A stretch of DNA of 64,000 nt from G963422745 sp963422745 (GCA_963422745.1 OY730477.1:806001-870000), one strand, 5' to 3'. Shown: positions 52,639 through 62,407, counted from the stretch's first letter. Made by a program: numbers and translations. Notes: generated by a model from the letters alone, not told the origin.

Positions 52639-54492
52639 ATGCGTCCGGACTGCCCGGCGGTCTTGAAGGTCGATACCGCCGATCCCGAACTAAGTCGCGC
52701 TGAGCTGGCGAGACGAGCCGAGGTACCGGAGTTCATTGTTGATGTGGTGGTCTCCGCTGGTCTTGTCTTGCCGATCGGCGAGCCCGGTAGCGAGCGGTTT
52801 TCCGCCGATGCTGTCGACATGCTCGTCGCGGCCCGAACCCTGGTCGATTCGGGGATCTCGCTGGAGGAACTCACCGCGCTTGCTTTACGTCACGCAACCC
52901 ACGTTGAGGAGGTAGTCGACGACGCTCTCGAACTGTTTCGACGCCGCGGCGGCCAACAACGTAACCCTGCTGGCGAGGACCGAGATGACCTGCTCGCACT
53001 GATGCACGAGCTGGTGCCGGTTGCTTCGTCGCTGGTCGGTCGGCACTTTGAGCGAACTCTGCGCACGCGTGCGTTGGCTCGTCTGGGCGACGAACCAACC
53101 GATGGCCCGATGGTCGTGCACGCCCATCGACTGAAGCGGCGACTCGATCCTGTTTCTGTGTATTTGGATGCCGACGATCACTACCGCATGTTGTGGGTTC
53201 GACCCGATGAGCGACTTGCGATTGTCGGTCTGGGCTCGGTGGAGGTAATCGAACCTCACGGCGATGCTCGGTTTTCGGCAGCCTCGGCAGCACGGGTGGC
53301 GCTGGCTGCTCGCGTTCGCCGTGAAGGTCCCCCCGAAGCGCCGTCGCCGGTGTTGATGGGTGGTTTCTCCTTCAGGTCCGGGTCGATCAGGTCCGGGTCG
53401 ACCGCCCCTGCTGTTATCGCTACACAACCGATACAGCCAGGCGGCGCCAAACCCTCCGATTACCGCGTCGATTGGGACGGCTACCCCGACGCCCGCTGGG
53501 TCCTGCCGGAGCTAACCATCATCGACCGAGCCGACGGAACCTGGCTCTTGACCGCTTCCCGTCGTCGCCCGGGCGAGGCCGAACAAACCGACGCACTCCG
53601 CTCACGCATCGATTCGCTTATCGCCCTTGAGCCTCACGAACCCGTCGGCGATGTCGTCGGAGGCGCCCCAACCGTCAACGAGGCACATGGCGTTGCTTAC
53701 ACGCAACTCGTCAGCGATGCGGTGGCCGAGATCAGCAGTGGTCGCCTCGACAAGGTCGTACCCGCACGGGTGCAGGAAAGCGATCCGGTTGACCTTTCGC
53801 TGGTTCTGCCCCGTCTGGTGGCTCGCTACCCGGGTTGCGCGGTCGTAGCTGTCGGCGTCGCCGACCGTGATTTCATCTCCGCAAGCCCTGAACGGCTCGT
53901 GGCGCTCAACGGCGGCGACGCCTGCACGGTCGCTCTCGCTGGCACAGCGCGAAGAGGCGTCGACACTCACAGCGACGACGCGCTCGCCACGGCGATGCTG
54001 TCCTCGGAGAAAATCCGCCGTGAGCATCAATTCGTTGTCGACGACCTAACCGATCGACTCGGAAGCCTGGGGCTCATCGGCGAGACCCCGGCCGAACCCG
54101 AAGTCCTGCGGCTGGTACGTGTTCAACATCTGTGCACACCGATCACGGCGCGTATTCGACGTCGACGGGGTGTGTCAGACATGGACGTGCTGCGCTTGGC
54201 GGGTGTTTTGCACCCCACACCCGCGGTTGCGGGTGTACCTACAGAGGCGGCGCTTCGATGGATCTTCGAGCATGAAGGCTTCGATCGCGGCTGGTACGCC
54301 GGACCCGTTGGTTGGTGTGATCTTGATGGCAACGGCGAACTACGCGTGGCGCTGCGATCCGCGTTGCTGTCTCCCGCAAGGGCGCTGCTCTTCGCAGGAG
54401 CGGGGGTTGTTTCCGACAGCGATCCCGATGATGAGCTGGCGGAGACCGCGGTGAAGTTACGTGCCATGCTTGATGTGATGCAAAGCTCATGA
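52639..54492 (+). CDS. menF: MerR-like domain fused to isochorismate synthase
   Basis: The 617-residue protein has an unusual architecture. Residues about 18-105 look like a MerR-type winged helix with its coiled helix (LSRAELARRAEVPEFIVDVV, FSADAVDMLVAARTLVDSGI, then HVEEVVDDALELFRRR). Residues about 165-617 are a chorismate-utilising enzyme with KVVPAR, ISASPERLVAL, AGTARRG, SSEKIRREHQFVV and HPTPAVAGVP. It should convert chorismate to isochorismate, the first menaquinone step. A linker near 245-260 contains an in-frame 15 bp duplication (SGSIRSGS). GGAG precedes the ATG. The stop overlaps menD (ATGA). Confidence 0.88.
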   Translation: MRPDCPAVLKVDTADPELSRAELARRAEVPEFIVDVVVSAGLVLPIGEPGSERFSADAVDMLVAARTLVDSGISLEELTALALRHATHVEEVVDDALELFRRRGGQQRNPAGEDRDDLLALMHELVPVASSLVGRHFERTLRTRALARLGDEPTDGPMVVHAHRLKRRLDPVSVYLDADDHYRMLWVRPDERLAIVGLGSVEVIEPHGDARFSAASAARVALAARVRREGPPEAPSPVLMGGFSFRSGSIRSGSTAPAVIATQPIQPGGAKPSDYRVDWDGYPDARWVLPELTIIDRADGTWLLTASRRRPGEAEQTDALRSRIDSLIALEPHEPVGDVVGGAPTVNEAHGVAYTQLVSDAVAEISSGRLDKVVPARVQESDPVDLSLVLPRLVARYPGCAVVAVGVADRDFISASPERLVALNGGDACTVALAGTARRGVDTHSDDALATAMLSSEKIRREHQFVVDDLTDRLGSLGLIGETPAEPEVLRLVRVQHLCTPITARIRRRRGVSDMDVLRLAGVLHPTPAVAGVPTEAALRWIFEHEGFDRGWYAGPVGWCDLDGNGELRVALRSALLSPARALLFAGAGVVSDSDPDDELAETAVKLRAMLDVMQSS

Positions 54493-56219
54493 CCGATCCT
54501 GTCTACGGGCCGATAGCGACCTTCGCGGCCACACTCGCCAGCCACGGCATCCACGATGTCGTTATCTCGCCGGGGTCACGGTCAGCGCCGCTTGCGCTTA
54601 CGTTTCATGCCAGACACGACATGCGTACCTGGGTCCACCACGACGAGAGGGTCGGTGGCTTCTTCGCACTGGGCCAGGCGCGTGCCACAGGCAAGCCGTC
54701 GGTACTGGTATGCACGTCGGGAACGGCAGCGGCGAACTACCTTCCGGCCGTGGTGGAGGCAGGCCATGCGGCTGTGCCGATGATCGTGTGCACCGCGGAT
54801 CGTCCGCCCGAACTGCGTTCGTGGGGCGCGGGACAGACAATCGATCAGGTCGGCATCTACGGCACCAACGTGCGCTGGTTCACAGACTTGCCGGTACCGT
54901 CGGATCTTTCGCCGGGGGCGGCGTCAATGGTCGCTCGCCGCGCGCTGTCGGAGGCCACAGGGCCACGGAGGGGTCCCGTTCACGTGAACTGGCCGCTGCG
55001 CGAACCCCTTGAACCCACAGGTGATGTACCGGTGGTTAAGGCGGAGCCGCCACGGGTTGATTCGCATCGCGCATTCGCGTTGCCCGAAGATCCCCTCGGC
55101 GATCTGACCGACATGGAAAAAGGTGTCGTGATTCTCGGTCCCGACATTGCCAGCGGCTTAGCGAAACAGGTCGAGCTTGCCGATTGGATCCTGCGTTTCG
55201 CCGAGTCGACGGCCTGGCCGGTGTTCGCCGAGCCGATCACGCAGCTGCGCCGTGGTCATCGCCACGGTGAAAAATACGTGATGAACTCCGCTGCGCATCT
55301 TTGCGGAGGTCACTCATCGGCTAACGAGTTGGTGCCCGACGTGGTCGTGCGCCTCGGGGCAAGCCCGACGACCAAGTCGGTTCGCCAATGGCTCGAACGG
55401 GTCCGCCCGCAGCACGTGGTGTTGATCGACCCCGAGCAGCGCTGGCACGACGCGTCGTTCACCACCACCGAACACCATGTGGTCGCCCCGCTCAGCGCGC
55501 TGGGACGCGCCAGACGTCTTGGTATCGGAGCGCGGACCCGTAGCCGATGGCTGGATCGTTGGTGGGAGCTTGACGATGCTGCCTCCAAGGCGGTTGATGC
55601 GGTCGTTGGGGCTGGGCCTCGTCTCTGCGCTGGGGTGGCCAGGGAGCTCGTTGATGCGCTGCCGTCGGGTTCGACGGTCATGTTGGCCAACTCAATGCCC
55701 GTGCGAGACCTTGACCTGTTCTTGCACAACGGTGGCGAGGAGGTCACCTTTGTCGCCAATCGTGGCGCATCGGGAATCGACGGCACTATCGCTACCGCGC
55801 TGGGCTTGGCGTCACGGTGTGGTGGGCCGGTAGTTGCCTATGTCGGCGATCTGGCCTTGCTGCACGACGTGGGATCGCTGATGACCGCAGCTCGTCTTGG
55901 GATTCACCTGACGGTGGTGTGTGTCGACAACGGCGGAGGTGGGATCTTTTCGATGTTGCCTGTGGCCGAACGCATCGATCCTGACACCTTCGACACCTTG
56001 TTCCACACGCCGCATGGATTGGATCTTGGGACCCTCGACGGTATCGCCGGGATACGAGTTCAGCGGGTAGATCCCGACGACGATCTAGCCAATGCCGTGA
56101 AGCGTGCGCTGCGCTGTGTTGAGGTTGGCGTGGACCTGGTCCTTGTTCCTGTTGACCACACCGCCGACATCGCCCAGCGCCGGGCGATCGAAGCTGCGGT
56201 GGCGAAGGTGCTGGGGTAG
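54489..56219 (+). CDS. menD: SEPHCHC synthase
   Basis: ThDP-dependent 2-succinyl-5-enolpyruvyl-6-hydroxy-3-cyclohexene-1-carboxylate synthase of 576 residues, joining isochorismate and 2-oxoglutarate. It has the N-terminal VISPGSRSAPLALTFHARHDMRTWVHHDERVGGFFALG, the VHVNWPLREPLEP segment that is diagnostic of MenD, and the ThDP-Mg motif GDLALLHDVGS...VCVDNGGGGIFSMLP. It overlaps menF (ATGA) and is followed directly by menH. Confidence 0.97.
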   Translation: MTDPVYGPIATFAATLASHGIHDVVISPGSRSAPLALTFHARHDMRTWVHHDERVGGFFALGQARATGKPSVLVCTSGTAAANYLPAVVEAGHAAVPMIVCTADRPPELRSWGAGQTIDQVGIYGTNVRWFTDLPVPSDLSPGAASMVARRALSEATGPRRGPVHVNWPLREPLEPTGDVPVVKAEPPRVDSHRAFALPEDPLGDLTDMEKGVVILGPDIASGLAKQVELADWILRFAESTAWPVFAEPITQLRRGHRHGEKYVMNSAAHLCGGHSSANELVPDVVVRLGASPTTKSVRQWLERVRPQHVVLIDPEQRWHDASFTTTEHHVVAPLSALGRARRLGIGARTRSRWLDRWWELDDAASKAVDAVVGAGPRLCAGVARELVDALPSGSTVMLANSMPVRDLDLFLHNGGEEVTFVANRGASGIDGTIATALGLASRCGGPVVAYVGDLALLHDVGSLMTAARLGIHLTVVCVDNGGGGIFSMLPVAERIDPDTFDTLFHTPHGLDLGTLDGIAGIRVQRVDPDDDLANAVKRALRCVEVGVDLVLVPVDHTADIAQRRAIEAAVAKVLG

Positions 56220-57004
56220 TGCCCGAAACTGCAATCGTGCTTCATGGGTTCAGTGGCTGCGGGGCTGCCATGGCGCCGATTGCCGAGCCTTTGCGTGCCG
56301 AGGCTCGGGTATTCACCCCCGATCTCGCAGGTCACGGAAACAACCTGCCGAGCGGCGACCACGCCTACAGCATCGACGCGATGGCCGAAGCTGTTGCGTC
56401 GATACAGGACCGGTTCCATCTTGTTGGCTATTCGATGGGGGCTCGCCTGGCGCTGACCATCGCCGTGAGGTGGCCACAACGCGTGCGATCGCTGACTGTC
56501 ATCGGTGCTTCGCCGGGTCTCGCCCACGAAAAGCAACGCCGAGAGCGTGCCGCTCTAGACGACCGAAGAGCGCGAGCGCTGGTCGCTGATCCAGAAGGCT
56601 TCATTGATGACTGGATGAGGCTGCCAATGTTCGCGGGGTTGACCAGGTTGGGCGAGTCCCGCTGGACGCGTTCTCGCGCCCAACGCCTCGCCAACAACCC
56701 CGTCGGCATGGCCCGGGCGCTGCGATGCGCTAGTCCGGGTCGGATGCGGTACCTTTCGCCGGAGCGACTCCAGCGGGTGACTGCACCCGTCTCGGTGGTG
56801 GTCGGCTCCGATGACGCCACATATGTTCGTATCGGCGCAGACCTTACGTACCAGCTTCGGTGCGCCCGCTTAACGATTGTGCCAGGTGTCGGCCATGCAA
56901 CCCACCTCGAGGCTCCCGATGCTGTTCTCGACGCGATTCGCACGGTTATGGCATTCGCATCGAACCGCAAGGCACCCGATGAAACCAAACAGCAGTTGAG
57001 GTGA
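56219..57004 (+). CDS. menH: SHCHC synthase-like alpha/beta hydrolase
   Basis: The 261-residue alpha/beta-fold enzyme sits at the MenH position of the operon. LHGFSGCG (oxyanion), nucleophile Ser in GYSMGARLAL, Asp in VVGSDDATY and His in GVGHATHLE form the expected triad. MenH eliminates pyruvate from SEPHCHC. The GTG start shares its first base with the menD stop (TAGTG), and its own stop overlaps menC (GTGA). Assignment relies partly on operon position. Confidence 0.88.
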   Translation: MPETAIVLHGFSGCGAAMAPIAEPLRAEARVFTPDLAGHGNNLPSGDHAYSIDAMAEAVASIQDRFHLVGYSMGARLALTIAVRWPQRVRSLTVIGASPGLAHEKQRRERAALDDRRARALVADPEGFIDDWMRLPMFAGLTRLGESRWTRSRAQRLANNPVGMARALRCASPGRMRYLSPERLQRVTAPVSVVVGSDDATYVRIGADLTYQLRCARLTIVPGVGHATHLEAPDAVLDAIRTVMAFASNRKAPDETKQQLR

Positions 57005-58155
57005 CGGACCACGACCCCCAAAGCGGCGTTCGTGCACAACACTCAAATCACGAAGACTCACACCCCGAAACTGTCCCCGACCCTTGGTGGCTCGACCATG
57101 TCGTCGGATACCCCTTGGAGATCAACCTGAGCACCCATGTGTTGGGTTTGCGTGCTCCTATACCAACAGCGCACGGACCGATCACATCGCGAACCGTAGT
57201 GCTGGTATCGGTCGGCGACGGTGCCTTCACTGGCTGGGGTGAGGCGTCACCCATTAGGACCTGGTCGGCTCACGATCTCAACACGGTCACCGCCGCTTTG
57301 AGATCGGGCATTGCCCGCCTGCAGGCCAACCAGGCGCTCGCGGAGGTTCTTGCTCGGCTCCGAGACGTGCCCGAGGCCCGGGCCGCATTGGCGGGCGCCC
57401 TCGTCGACCTCGCAGCCAAACGGGCCGGTCTCCCGATAGCTGCGATGCTCGCCGACGACGCAACCGACACAGTCAACGTGAATGCCGTGATCACAGCACC
57501 GCACCCCGACACAGCGGTTGTGGAGGCAACCTCAGCGGTCACACGCGGGGTTCGCAGCCTGAAGGTGAAAGTAGCCTTTGCTTCACCCGCAGCGGACCTC
57601 GAACGGGTCGCTGCGATACGTGACAGTGTCGGCCCGCGAATCGAGCTGCGCCTTGATGCCAATGGTGGATGGAACCGTCGGGACGCCGTCGCCATCCTCA
57701 ATAGCTTCGTTGATTTCGATATTGCCTTCTGCGAGGAGCCAGTGACAGGAATAGTCCCCATGGCGGCGGTAGCTGCCGCCACTTCGATTCCGGTTGCTGT
57801 TGATGAGTCGGCGCGTTGCGTTGAAGACATTGCCGCTGCGACGGACACCGGGTCGATTGCCGCGGTGGTCGTTAAACCACAGGGCATCGGCGGACCCGAC
57901 ATCGCTTTGCAGGCGATTGACCTGGTGCGATCCCGGGGAGTCACACCGATAGTCACCACGATGATTGACAGCGCCGTGGGGGTGGCCCACGCGGCGCACG
58001 TGGCGGCGGCTGCACATGTGCAAGCAGCCTGCGGCCTGGACACTTCGGCGTTGCTCGCCGACGATGTTGGCAACTCTCTTGTGGTCATTAACGGGAGGAT
58101 CAAGGTTCCGCCCGAACCCGGCCTCGGTGTTGCGATGCGGCAACCCTTCGCCTAG
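57001..58155 (+). CDS. menC: o-Succinylbenzoate synthase
   Basis: Enolase-superfamily dehydratase of 384 residues making o-succinylbenzoate from SHCHC. The catalytic set is visible: Lys188/Lys190 in SLKVKV, Asp219 in LDANGGW, Glu245 in CEEPV, Asp268 in AVDESAR and Lys292 in VVVKPQGIGG. A 30-residue polar N-terminal extension precedes the fold. It is the last gene of the coupled men cluster; the phosphatase begins 21 bp downstream. Confidence 0.94.
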   Translation: MTDHDPQSGVRAQHSNHEDSHPETVPDPWWLDHVVGYPLEINLSTHVLGLRAPIPTAHGPITSRTVVLVSVGDGAFTGWGEASPIRTWSAHDLNTVTAALRSGIARLQANQALAEVLARLRDVPEARAALAGALVDLAAKRAGLPIAAMLADDATDTVNVNAVITAPHPDTAVVEATSAVTRGVRSLKVKVAFASPAADLERVAAIRDSVGPRIELRLDANGGWNRRDAVAILNSFVDFDIAFCEEPVTGIVPMAAVAAATSIPVAVDESARCVEDIAAATDTGSIAAVVVKPQGIGGPDIALQAIDLVRSRGVTPIVTTMIDSAVGVAHAAHVAAAAHVQAACGLDTSALLADDVGNSLVVINGRIKVPPEPGLGVAMRQPFA

Positions 58156-58176
58156 CGGGTCGCTACCCTCGCATCG

Positions 58177-58788
58177 GTGGATCTGTTTATCATTCGCCAC
58201 GGGCGACCGGTACGCCAGGTGATCGCCGCAGGCGATGGAGCCGCCGATCCCGATCTTTCTGACCTCGGCGTGCTACAGGCGCAGCGCACGGCCGACTTCC
58301 TGGAAGCCGAAGGGATACACCACGTTGTGTCGTCCACAATGAAGCGTGCGTACCGGACCGCGCTTGTGTTGGCGGATCGGCTCGGGCTCGAGATTGAACA
58401 GCTTGATGACCTCAAGGAGAGCGATCACCGATCCCGGATGTACGTCCCGATGGAGGAGATGTCGCGCGACGATCCCGACACGGCGCACTACTTCAACGAG
58501 GACAACCTCTTTGAGTCGGTCTTCAGTGATGGTTACGAGGAATTCGAGAAGCGGGTGCTGCGAGGATTCGAACACGTGATCGCCACGAATCGCTCCCGCC
58601 GTGTGGCGGTGTTCTGCCATGGCATGGTCACCGGTGTGTACCTGAAGACGATATTGGGGATCCACGACGTGTTCTCGTTGTTGATCGACTACTGCGGGAT
58701 AAGCCGGGTTCAGGCCTCGGGTTCGGGGCAACGCACCGTCAGGTCGGTCAACGAAACTGCTCATGTTCGGGATCTGATCAAGTGGTGA
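58177..58788 (+). CDS. Histidine phosphatase family protein
   Basis: The 203-residue phosphoglycerate mutase-like phosphatase has the RHG phospho-His motif (7-9), a conserved second Arg in SSTMKRAYRTA, Glu in the DLKESDHRS region and the CHGM second catalytic His near 148. Substrate unknown. GTG start. It follows menC closely and may be part of the same transcript. The last codons and stop are duplicated just downstream. Confidence 0.88.
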   Translation: MDLFIIRHGRPVRQVIAAGDGAADPDLSDLGVLQAQRTADFLEAEGIHHVVSSTMKRAYRTALVLADRLGLEIEQLDDLKESDHRSRMYVPMEEMSRDDPDTAHYFNEDNLFESVFSDGYEEFEKRVLRGFEHVIATNRSRRVAVFCHGMVTGVYLKTILGIHDVFSLLIDYCGISRVQASGSGQRTVRSVNETAHVRDLIKW

Positions 58789-58822
58789 CGTGATTCCGAA
58801 CCTGATCAAGTGGTGGCGTGAT
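58774..58822. repeat. 28-bp duplication of the phosphatase stop region
   Basis: CTGATCAAGTGGTGACGTGAT starts at 58774 (the last codons, Leu-Ile-Lys-Trp-stop) and recurs with one change at 58802. The second copy runs into the leader of the nucleotidyltransferase gene. Confidence 0.85.
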
Positions 58823-58844
58823 AGGCAATTCCTATCCTAAAGCG

Positions 58845-59684
58845 ATGCTCACGCTTGTGGTGATGGCCGCGGGACTTGGATCGCGTTTCGGCGGCACAAA
58901 ACAATTGGCTGCAGTGGGTCCCGATGGTGAGGCTTTCTTGGACTTCGCGATCCGTGACGCACTTGATGCGAGCGTGTCAAAGGTGGTGTTGGTAGTACGA
59001 TCCGACATTGAAGACGATATCCGCTGCCACATCGCAACTCGCCACCCTGAAGTGCCTGTGGCATTTGTTTGCCAGGACCATCATGGTCCGCCTCGCGCGA
59101 GGCCCTGGGGTACCGCTCACGCGGTGCTGGCCGCTGCTGCGGAGGTGAATGGCACGTTCCTGGTGGTCAACGCGGACGACTACTATGGGCGTTCCGTCTA
59201 CCAGACGCTGTGCTCGACGGCTTCTTCGCTACCCGCCAACAGGGCATTGTTGGCGGGTTATCGGCTTGATCGCACCGTTCCCGAACTCGGAAAGGTCAGC
59301 CGGGGGGTCTGCTCGGTCAACGCTACCGAACTCGTGGCACTGGTGGAGACCCACGGCATCAACAGACTCTCCGACGGATCGATCGTCGCTGCTGACCCGG
59401 CTGGCATTGTCGCCGCAGACGCCACGGTGTCAATGAACCTTTGGATGTTCCCGCATCGTCTGTTTGGGCTGCTGGAACGAGGATTCTCGAGGTTCTTGGA
59501 CGACCATGGCCACGATGGCGAAGCGGAGTACTTGCTTGCCACTGTGGTTGCCGAGTTGATGGGTGCGGGCGAGTTGACGGTCGGTGTGGTCCCGACCTCA
59601 GAGTCGTGGGTGGGTATCACCAATCCCGACGATCTCGAGGTCGCCCGTAGGCAAATAGCGAAGACAAGACAACCGAACGCGTGA
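58845..59684 (+). CDS. NTP-transferase family (sugar nucleotidyltransferase-like)
   Basis: The 279-residue GT-A-fold nucleotidyltransferase has the nucleotide-binding signature MAAGLGSRFGGTKQL at residues 7-21, VNADDYYG at the metal-binding Asp pair, and a later SMNLWMFPHRLFGLLE. Similar proteins make NDP-sugars or related activated compounds; no product can be assigned. A GTG at 58818 within the repeat would add nine residues. Confidence 0.85.
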   Translation: MLTLVVMAAGLGSRFGGTKQLAAVGPDGEAFLDFAIRDALDASVSKVVLVVRSDIEDDIRCHIATRHPEVPVAFVCQDHHGPPRARPWGTAHAVLAAAAEVNGTFLVVNADDYYGRSVYQTLCSTASSLPANRALLAGYRLDRTVPELGKVSRGVCSVNATELVALVETHGINRLSDGSIVAADPAGIVAADATVSMNLWMFPHRLFGLLERGFSRFLDDHGHDGEAEYLLATVVAELMGAGELTVGVVPTSESWVGITNPDDLEVARRQIAKTRQPNA

Positions 59685-59725
59685 TGTGTCTGTGAGTCCT
59701 CGTTGTATCGGTATGGTTGCTGACG

Positions 59726-61195
59726 ATGCGAGGAATCGTTTCGGTCGGCGGGTACATCCCTTACCACCGCCTTGATCGTCGCGAGATCACGGCATTGTTC
59801 GCCAAGGGAGGCGGTCGTGGTACGCGGGCCGTGGCTTCCTACGACGAGGACACCACCACCATGGGTGTCGCTGCGGCACGCAACGCTCTGGCGTCGTGGC
59901 ACGGCCGCGGATCACAGGCGGCTGGCGGGTCCTGCTGTGATGACCTGTGGTTTGTCACCTCGTCACCGGCCTATCTCGAAAAGACCAATGCCACAGCTAT
60001 CCATGCGGCCCTGCGGTTTGCGCCGCAGGTGGGGGCGCTTGACTTCGGCGGTGCTGTCCGATCCGGCATCGGGTCGTTGCGCACCGCTCTGGTAGGCACC
60101 GGCACCACCCTGGTCGTTGCAGCCGATACCCGCGACGGCATGGCGACGTCACTGGATGAGGCCACAGTCGGTGACGCTGCCGCGGCTGTCGTTGTAGGGG
60201 ATCAAGACGTGATCGCCGAATACCTCGGTCATGGTGTCGCCACCGACGAGATACTTGATCGCTGGTGCCTGCCAGGTGCCCGACGCTCACGCACCTGGGA
60301 ACAGCGCCACGGGGAGGTCTCCTACGCTCGGTTGCTGAGGTCGGCATGGCAGTCGGCGCTTGATGCCACTGGCCTTAAAGCCGACGACATTGACCGCCTG
60401 GCGGTCACCGGCGTGAACATACGGGCCATCCGGCGCAACACGCGCCTGTTCGGACCCGCCTCGGGCAAACGGATCGATGATTTCGCCGACACCATTGGTA
60501 ACACCGCGACTGCACATCCCGCCCTGTTGTTGACATCTGCGATTGAGAGCGCCGGTCCCGGCGAGATAATCGCGCTTGTTGCGGCCGCCGACGGGGTGGA
60601 GGTGGTGATGCTACGGACCACCGAGGCGATTGGTGCCTACCGAGCTGAGGCTCCGCTAGCGGAACAGATCAAGACCGGTGCGCCGATCGACTACGGCACT
60701 TTCTTGTCATGGCGCGACATGGTGACTGTCGAACCCCCGAACCGCCCGCCCCCGAACCGGCCGTCGGCGTCTGCTGGATACCGGCGCCGTCACTGGAAAT
60801 TCGGATTTGTCGGGTCACGGGACCGCTCAAGCGCAATGGTCCATCTGCCTCCTGCGCGGGTGTCGGAAAAGGGCGGCGCAGTTGACGACATGGAACCGGT
60901 GCCGATGGCTGGCACCACAGGCGCGATCGTAAGCTTCACTGTCGACCGGCTGGTCTATTCGCCCAGCCCTCCGGTGGTGTTCGCCATCGTGGATTTCGAC
61001 GGCGGTGGACGATCACCGCTTGAGCTCACCGACGTGTTGCCCTGCGATGTGGCAGTCGGCGGGCGCGTCGAGCCGACATTTCGGCGGTTGTTCACAGCGG
61101 ACGGGATACACAACTATTTCTGGAAGGTTCGTCCCGTGCTGGGCAGCAACGAAGCCGCTGCGTCAGCAGTGGACCCCGACGCTCAGGGAGCCTGA
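59726..61195 (+). CDS. HMG-CoA-synthase-like protein fused to DUF35 domain
   Basis: The 489-residue fusion has a ketoacyl-synthase/HMGS-like thiolase fold at residues about 1-310 (GIVSVGGYIPYHRLDRREI, VGDAAAAVVVG, FADTIGNTATAHPALLL). After a Pro-rich in-frame repeat linker (PPNRPPPNRP) comes a DUF35 OB-fold domain at about 385-470. The site expected to hold the catalytic Cys reads DFGGAVRSG, with Val, so classical condensation chemistry is doubtful. The next thiolase starts immediately after the stop. A TTG at 59717 is an alternative start. Confidence 0.83.
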   Translation: MRGIVSVGGYIPYHRLDRREITALFAKGGGRGTRAVASYDEDTTTMGVAAARNALASWHGRGSQAAGGSCCDDLWFVTSSPAYLEKTNATAIHAALRFAPQVGALDFGGAVRSGIGSLRTALVGTGTTLVVAADTRDGMATSLDEATVGDAAAAVVVGDQDVIAEYLGHGVATDEILDRWCLPGARRSRTWEQRHGEVSYARLLRSAWQSALDATGLKADDIDRLAVTGVNIRAIRRNTRLFGPASGKRIDDFADTIGNTATAHPALLLTSAIESAGPGEIIALVAAADGVEVVMLRTTEAIGAYRAEAPLAEQIKTGAPIDYGTFLSWRDMVTVEPPNRPPPNRPSASAGYRRRHWKFGFVGSRDRSSAMVHLPPARVSEKGGAVDDMEPVPMAGTTGAIVSFTVDRLVYSPSPPVVFAIVDFDGGGRSPLELTDVLPCDVAVGGRVEPTFRRLFTADGIHNYFWKVRPVLGSNEAAASAVDPDAQGA

Positions 61196-62389
61196 ATGGC
61201 CTCGCACGGGATAAAGGACCAAGTGGCGATCATCGGGGTGGGCTGCACGCCGTTCGCGGAGCACTGGGATAAGTCGCTGGACGATCTGATCATTGACGCT
61301 GCGCAGGCCACCTACTCCGAAGCCGGGATCAGCCAGGACGACATTGATGCTTTCTGGTTCGGCACGTCGCAATCAGGTGCCTCGGGACTCGCCATGGGGT
61401 CTCCGCTCAAGATCCACGGCAAACCCATCAGCCGGGTAGAGAACTACTGCGCCACGGGATCAGAGGCCATGCGCCAGGCTGCCTACGCTGTGGCGTCTGG
61501 TGCCTACGACGTGGTAATGGCACTGGGGGCAGAAAAAGTTAAGGACGGCGGATACCAGGGGCTCAACGCCTTTGCCATACCCGGAGACGGAACCCAGCGC
61601 ACGCTAACCGCCGCAGCCATGTTCAGCCTGCTCGTTCCGGCCTACGCCAAACGCCACGGCGTTGATGAGGAGAGGCTCCGGTTCGTAGCGGCCAAGATCG
61701 CCGAAAAAAACCACGCCAACGGTGCCCGCAACCCGTTGGCTCAGTTCCGCAGGGAGATCACCGCAGAGGAGATCTGCGCGATGGACGAGGTTGCCGGGTG
61801 CTTGTCGGTGTTTGACTGTGCAGGTGTGGCCGACGGCGCAGCCGCGGTGATCATGTGCCGTGCCGACGCTGCCATGCAGTACCGCCAGGATCCTCTCTAC
61901 ATCAAGGCATTGTCTTTCGTGGCCGGTACCGGCGCCGGGTCGCTGGATCCCGCATATGACTACACCACCCTGCCCGAGTGCATGTGGGCCGCCCGTGATG
62001 CCTACACCCAGGCCGGTGTGGTTGACCCCCGACAAGAGATTGCGTTGGCTGAGGTACACGACTGCTTCACCCCCACCGAGCTCGTGCTAATGGAAGACCT
62101 CGGGTTCTCCGAACGCGGACAGGCCTGGGCCGACGTGCTTGAAGGCCATTTCAATATTGATGGACGGCTGCCGGTCAACACCGACGGAGGCCTCAAATCG
62201 TTCGGCCATCCGGTCGGAGCAACAGGTCTTCGTATGCTGTATGAGATCTGGCTGCAGCTCCGTGGCGAGGCTCCCGCTGACCGTCGGATCCCATCATCGG
62301 ACCGCACCCTGGGGCTTACCCACAATCTCGGTGGCTACCCGGGCGAAATGGTGAGCTTCGTGGGCATCTACGGCTCACAGCGGGGCTGA
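61196..62389 (+). CDS. SCP2-type thiolase
   Basis: The 397-residue thiolase is contiguous with the HMGS-like gene. It keeps the nucleophile Cys in ENYCATGSEAMRQAA near 84, the His of SFGHPVGATGLRM near 338 and the HDCFTPTELVLMEDLGF segment of lipid-transfer-type thiolases. It is probably the active thiolase partner of the upstream HMGS/DUF35 fusion, working on a 3-oxoacyl-CoA. Confidence 0.92.
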   Translation: MASHGIKDQVAIIGVGCTPFAEHWDKSLDDLIIDAAQATYSEAGISQDDIDAFWFGTSQSGASGLAMGSPLKIHGKPISRVENYCATGSEAMRQAAYAVASGAYDVVMALGAEKVKDGGYQGLNAFAIPGDGTQRTLTAAAMFSLLVPAYAKRHGVDEERLRFVAAKIAEKNHANGARNPLAQFRREITAEEICAMDEVAGCLSVFDCAGVADGAAAVIMCRADAAMQYRQDPLYIKALSFVAGTGAGSLDPAYDYTTLPECMWAARDAYTQAGVVDPRQEIALAEVHDCFTPTELVLMEDLGFSERGQAWADVLEGHFNIDGRLPVNTDGGLKSFGHPVGATGLRMLYEIWLQLRGEAPADRRIPSSDRTLGLTHNLGGYPGEMVSFVGIYGSQRG

Positions 62390-62407
62390 GCCGCCTACGA
62401 TCCCAGC

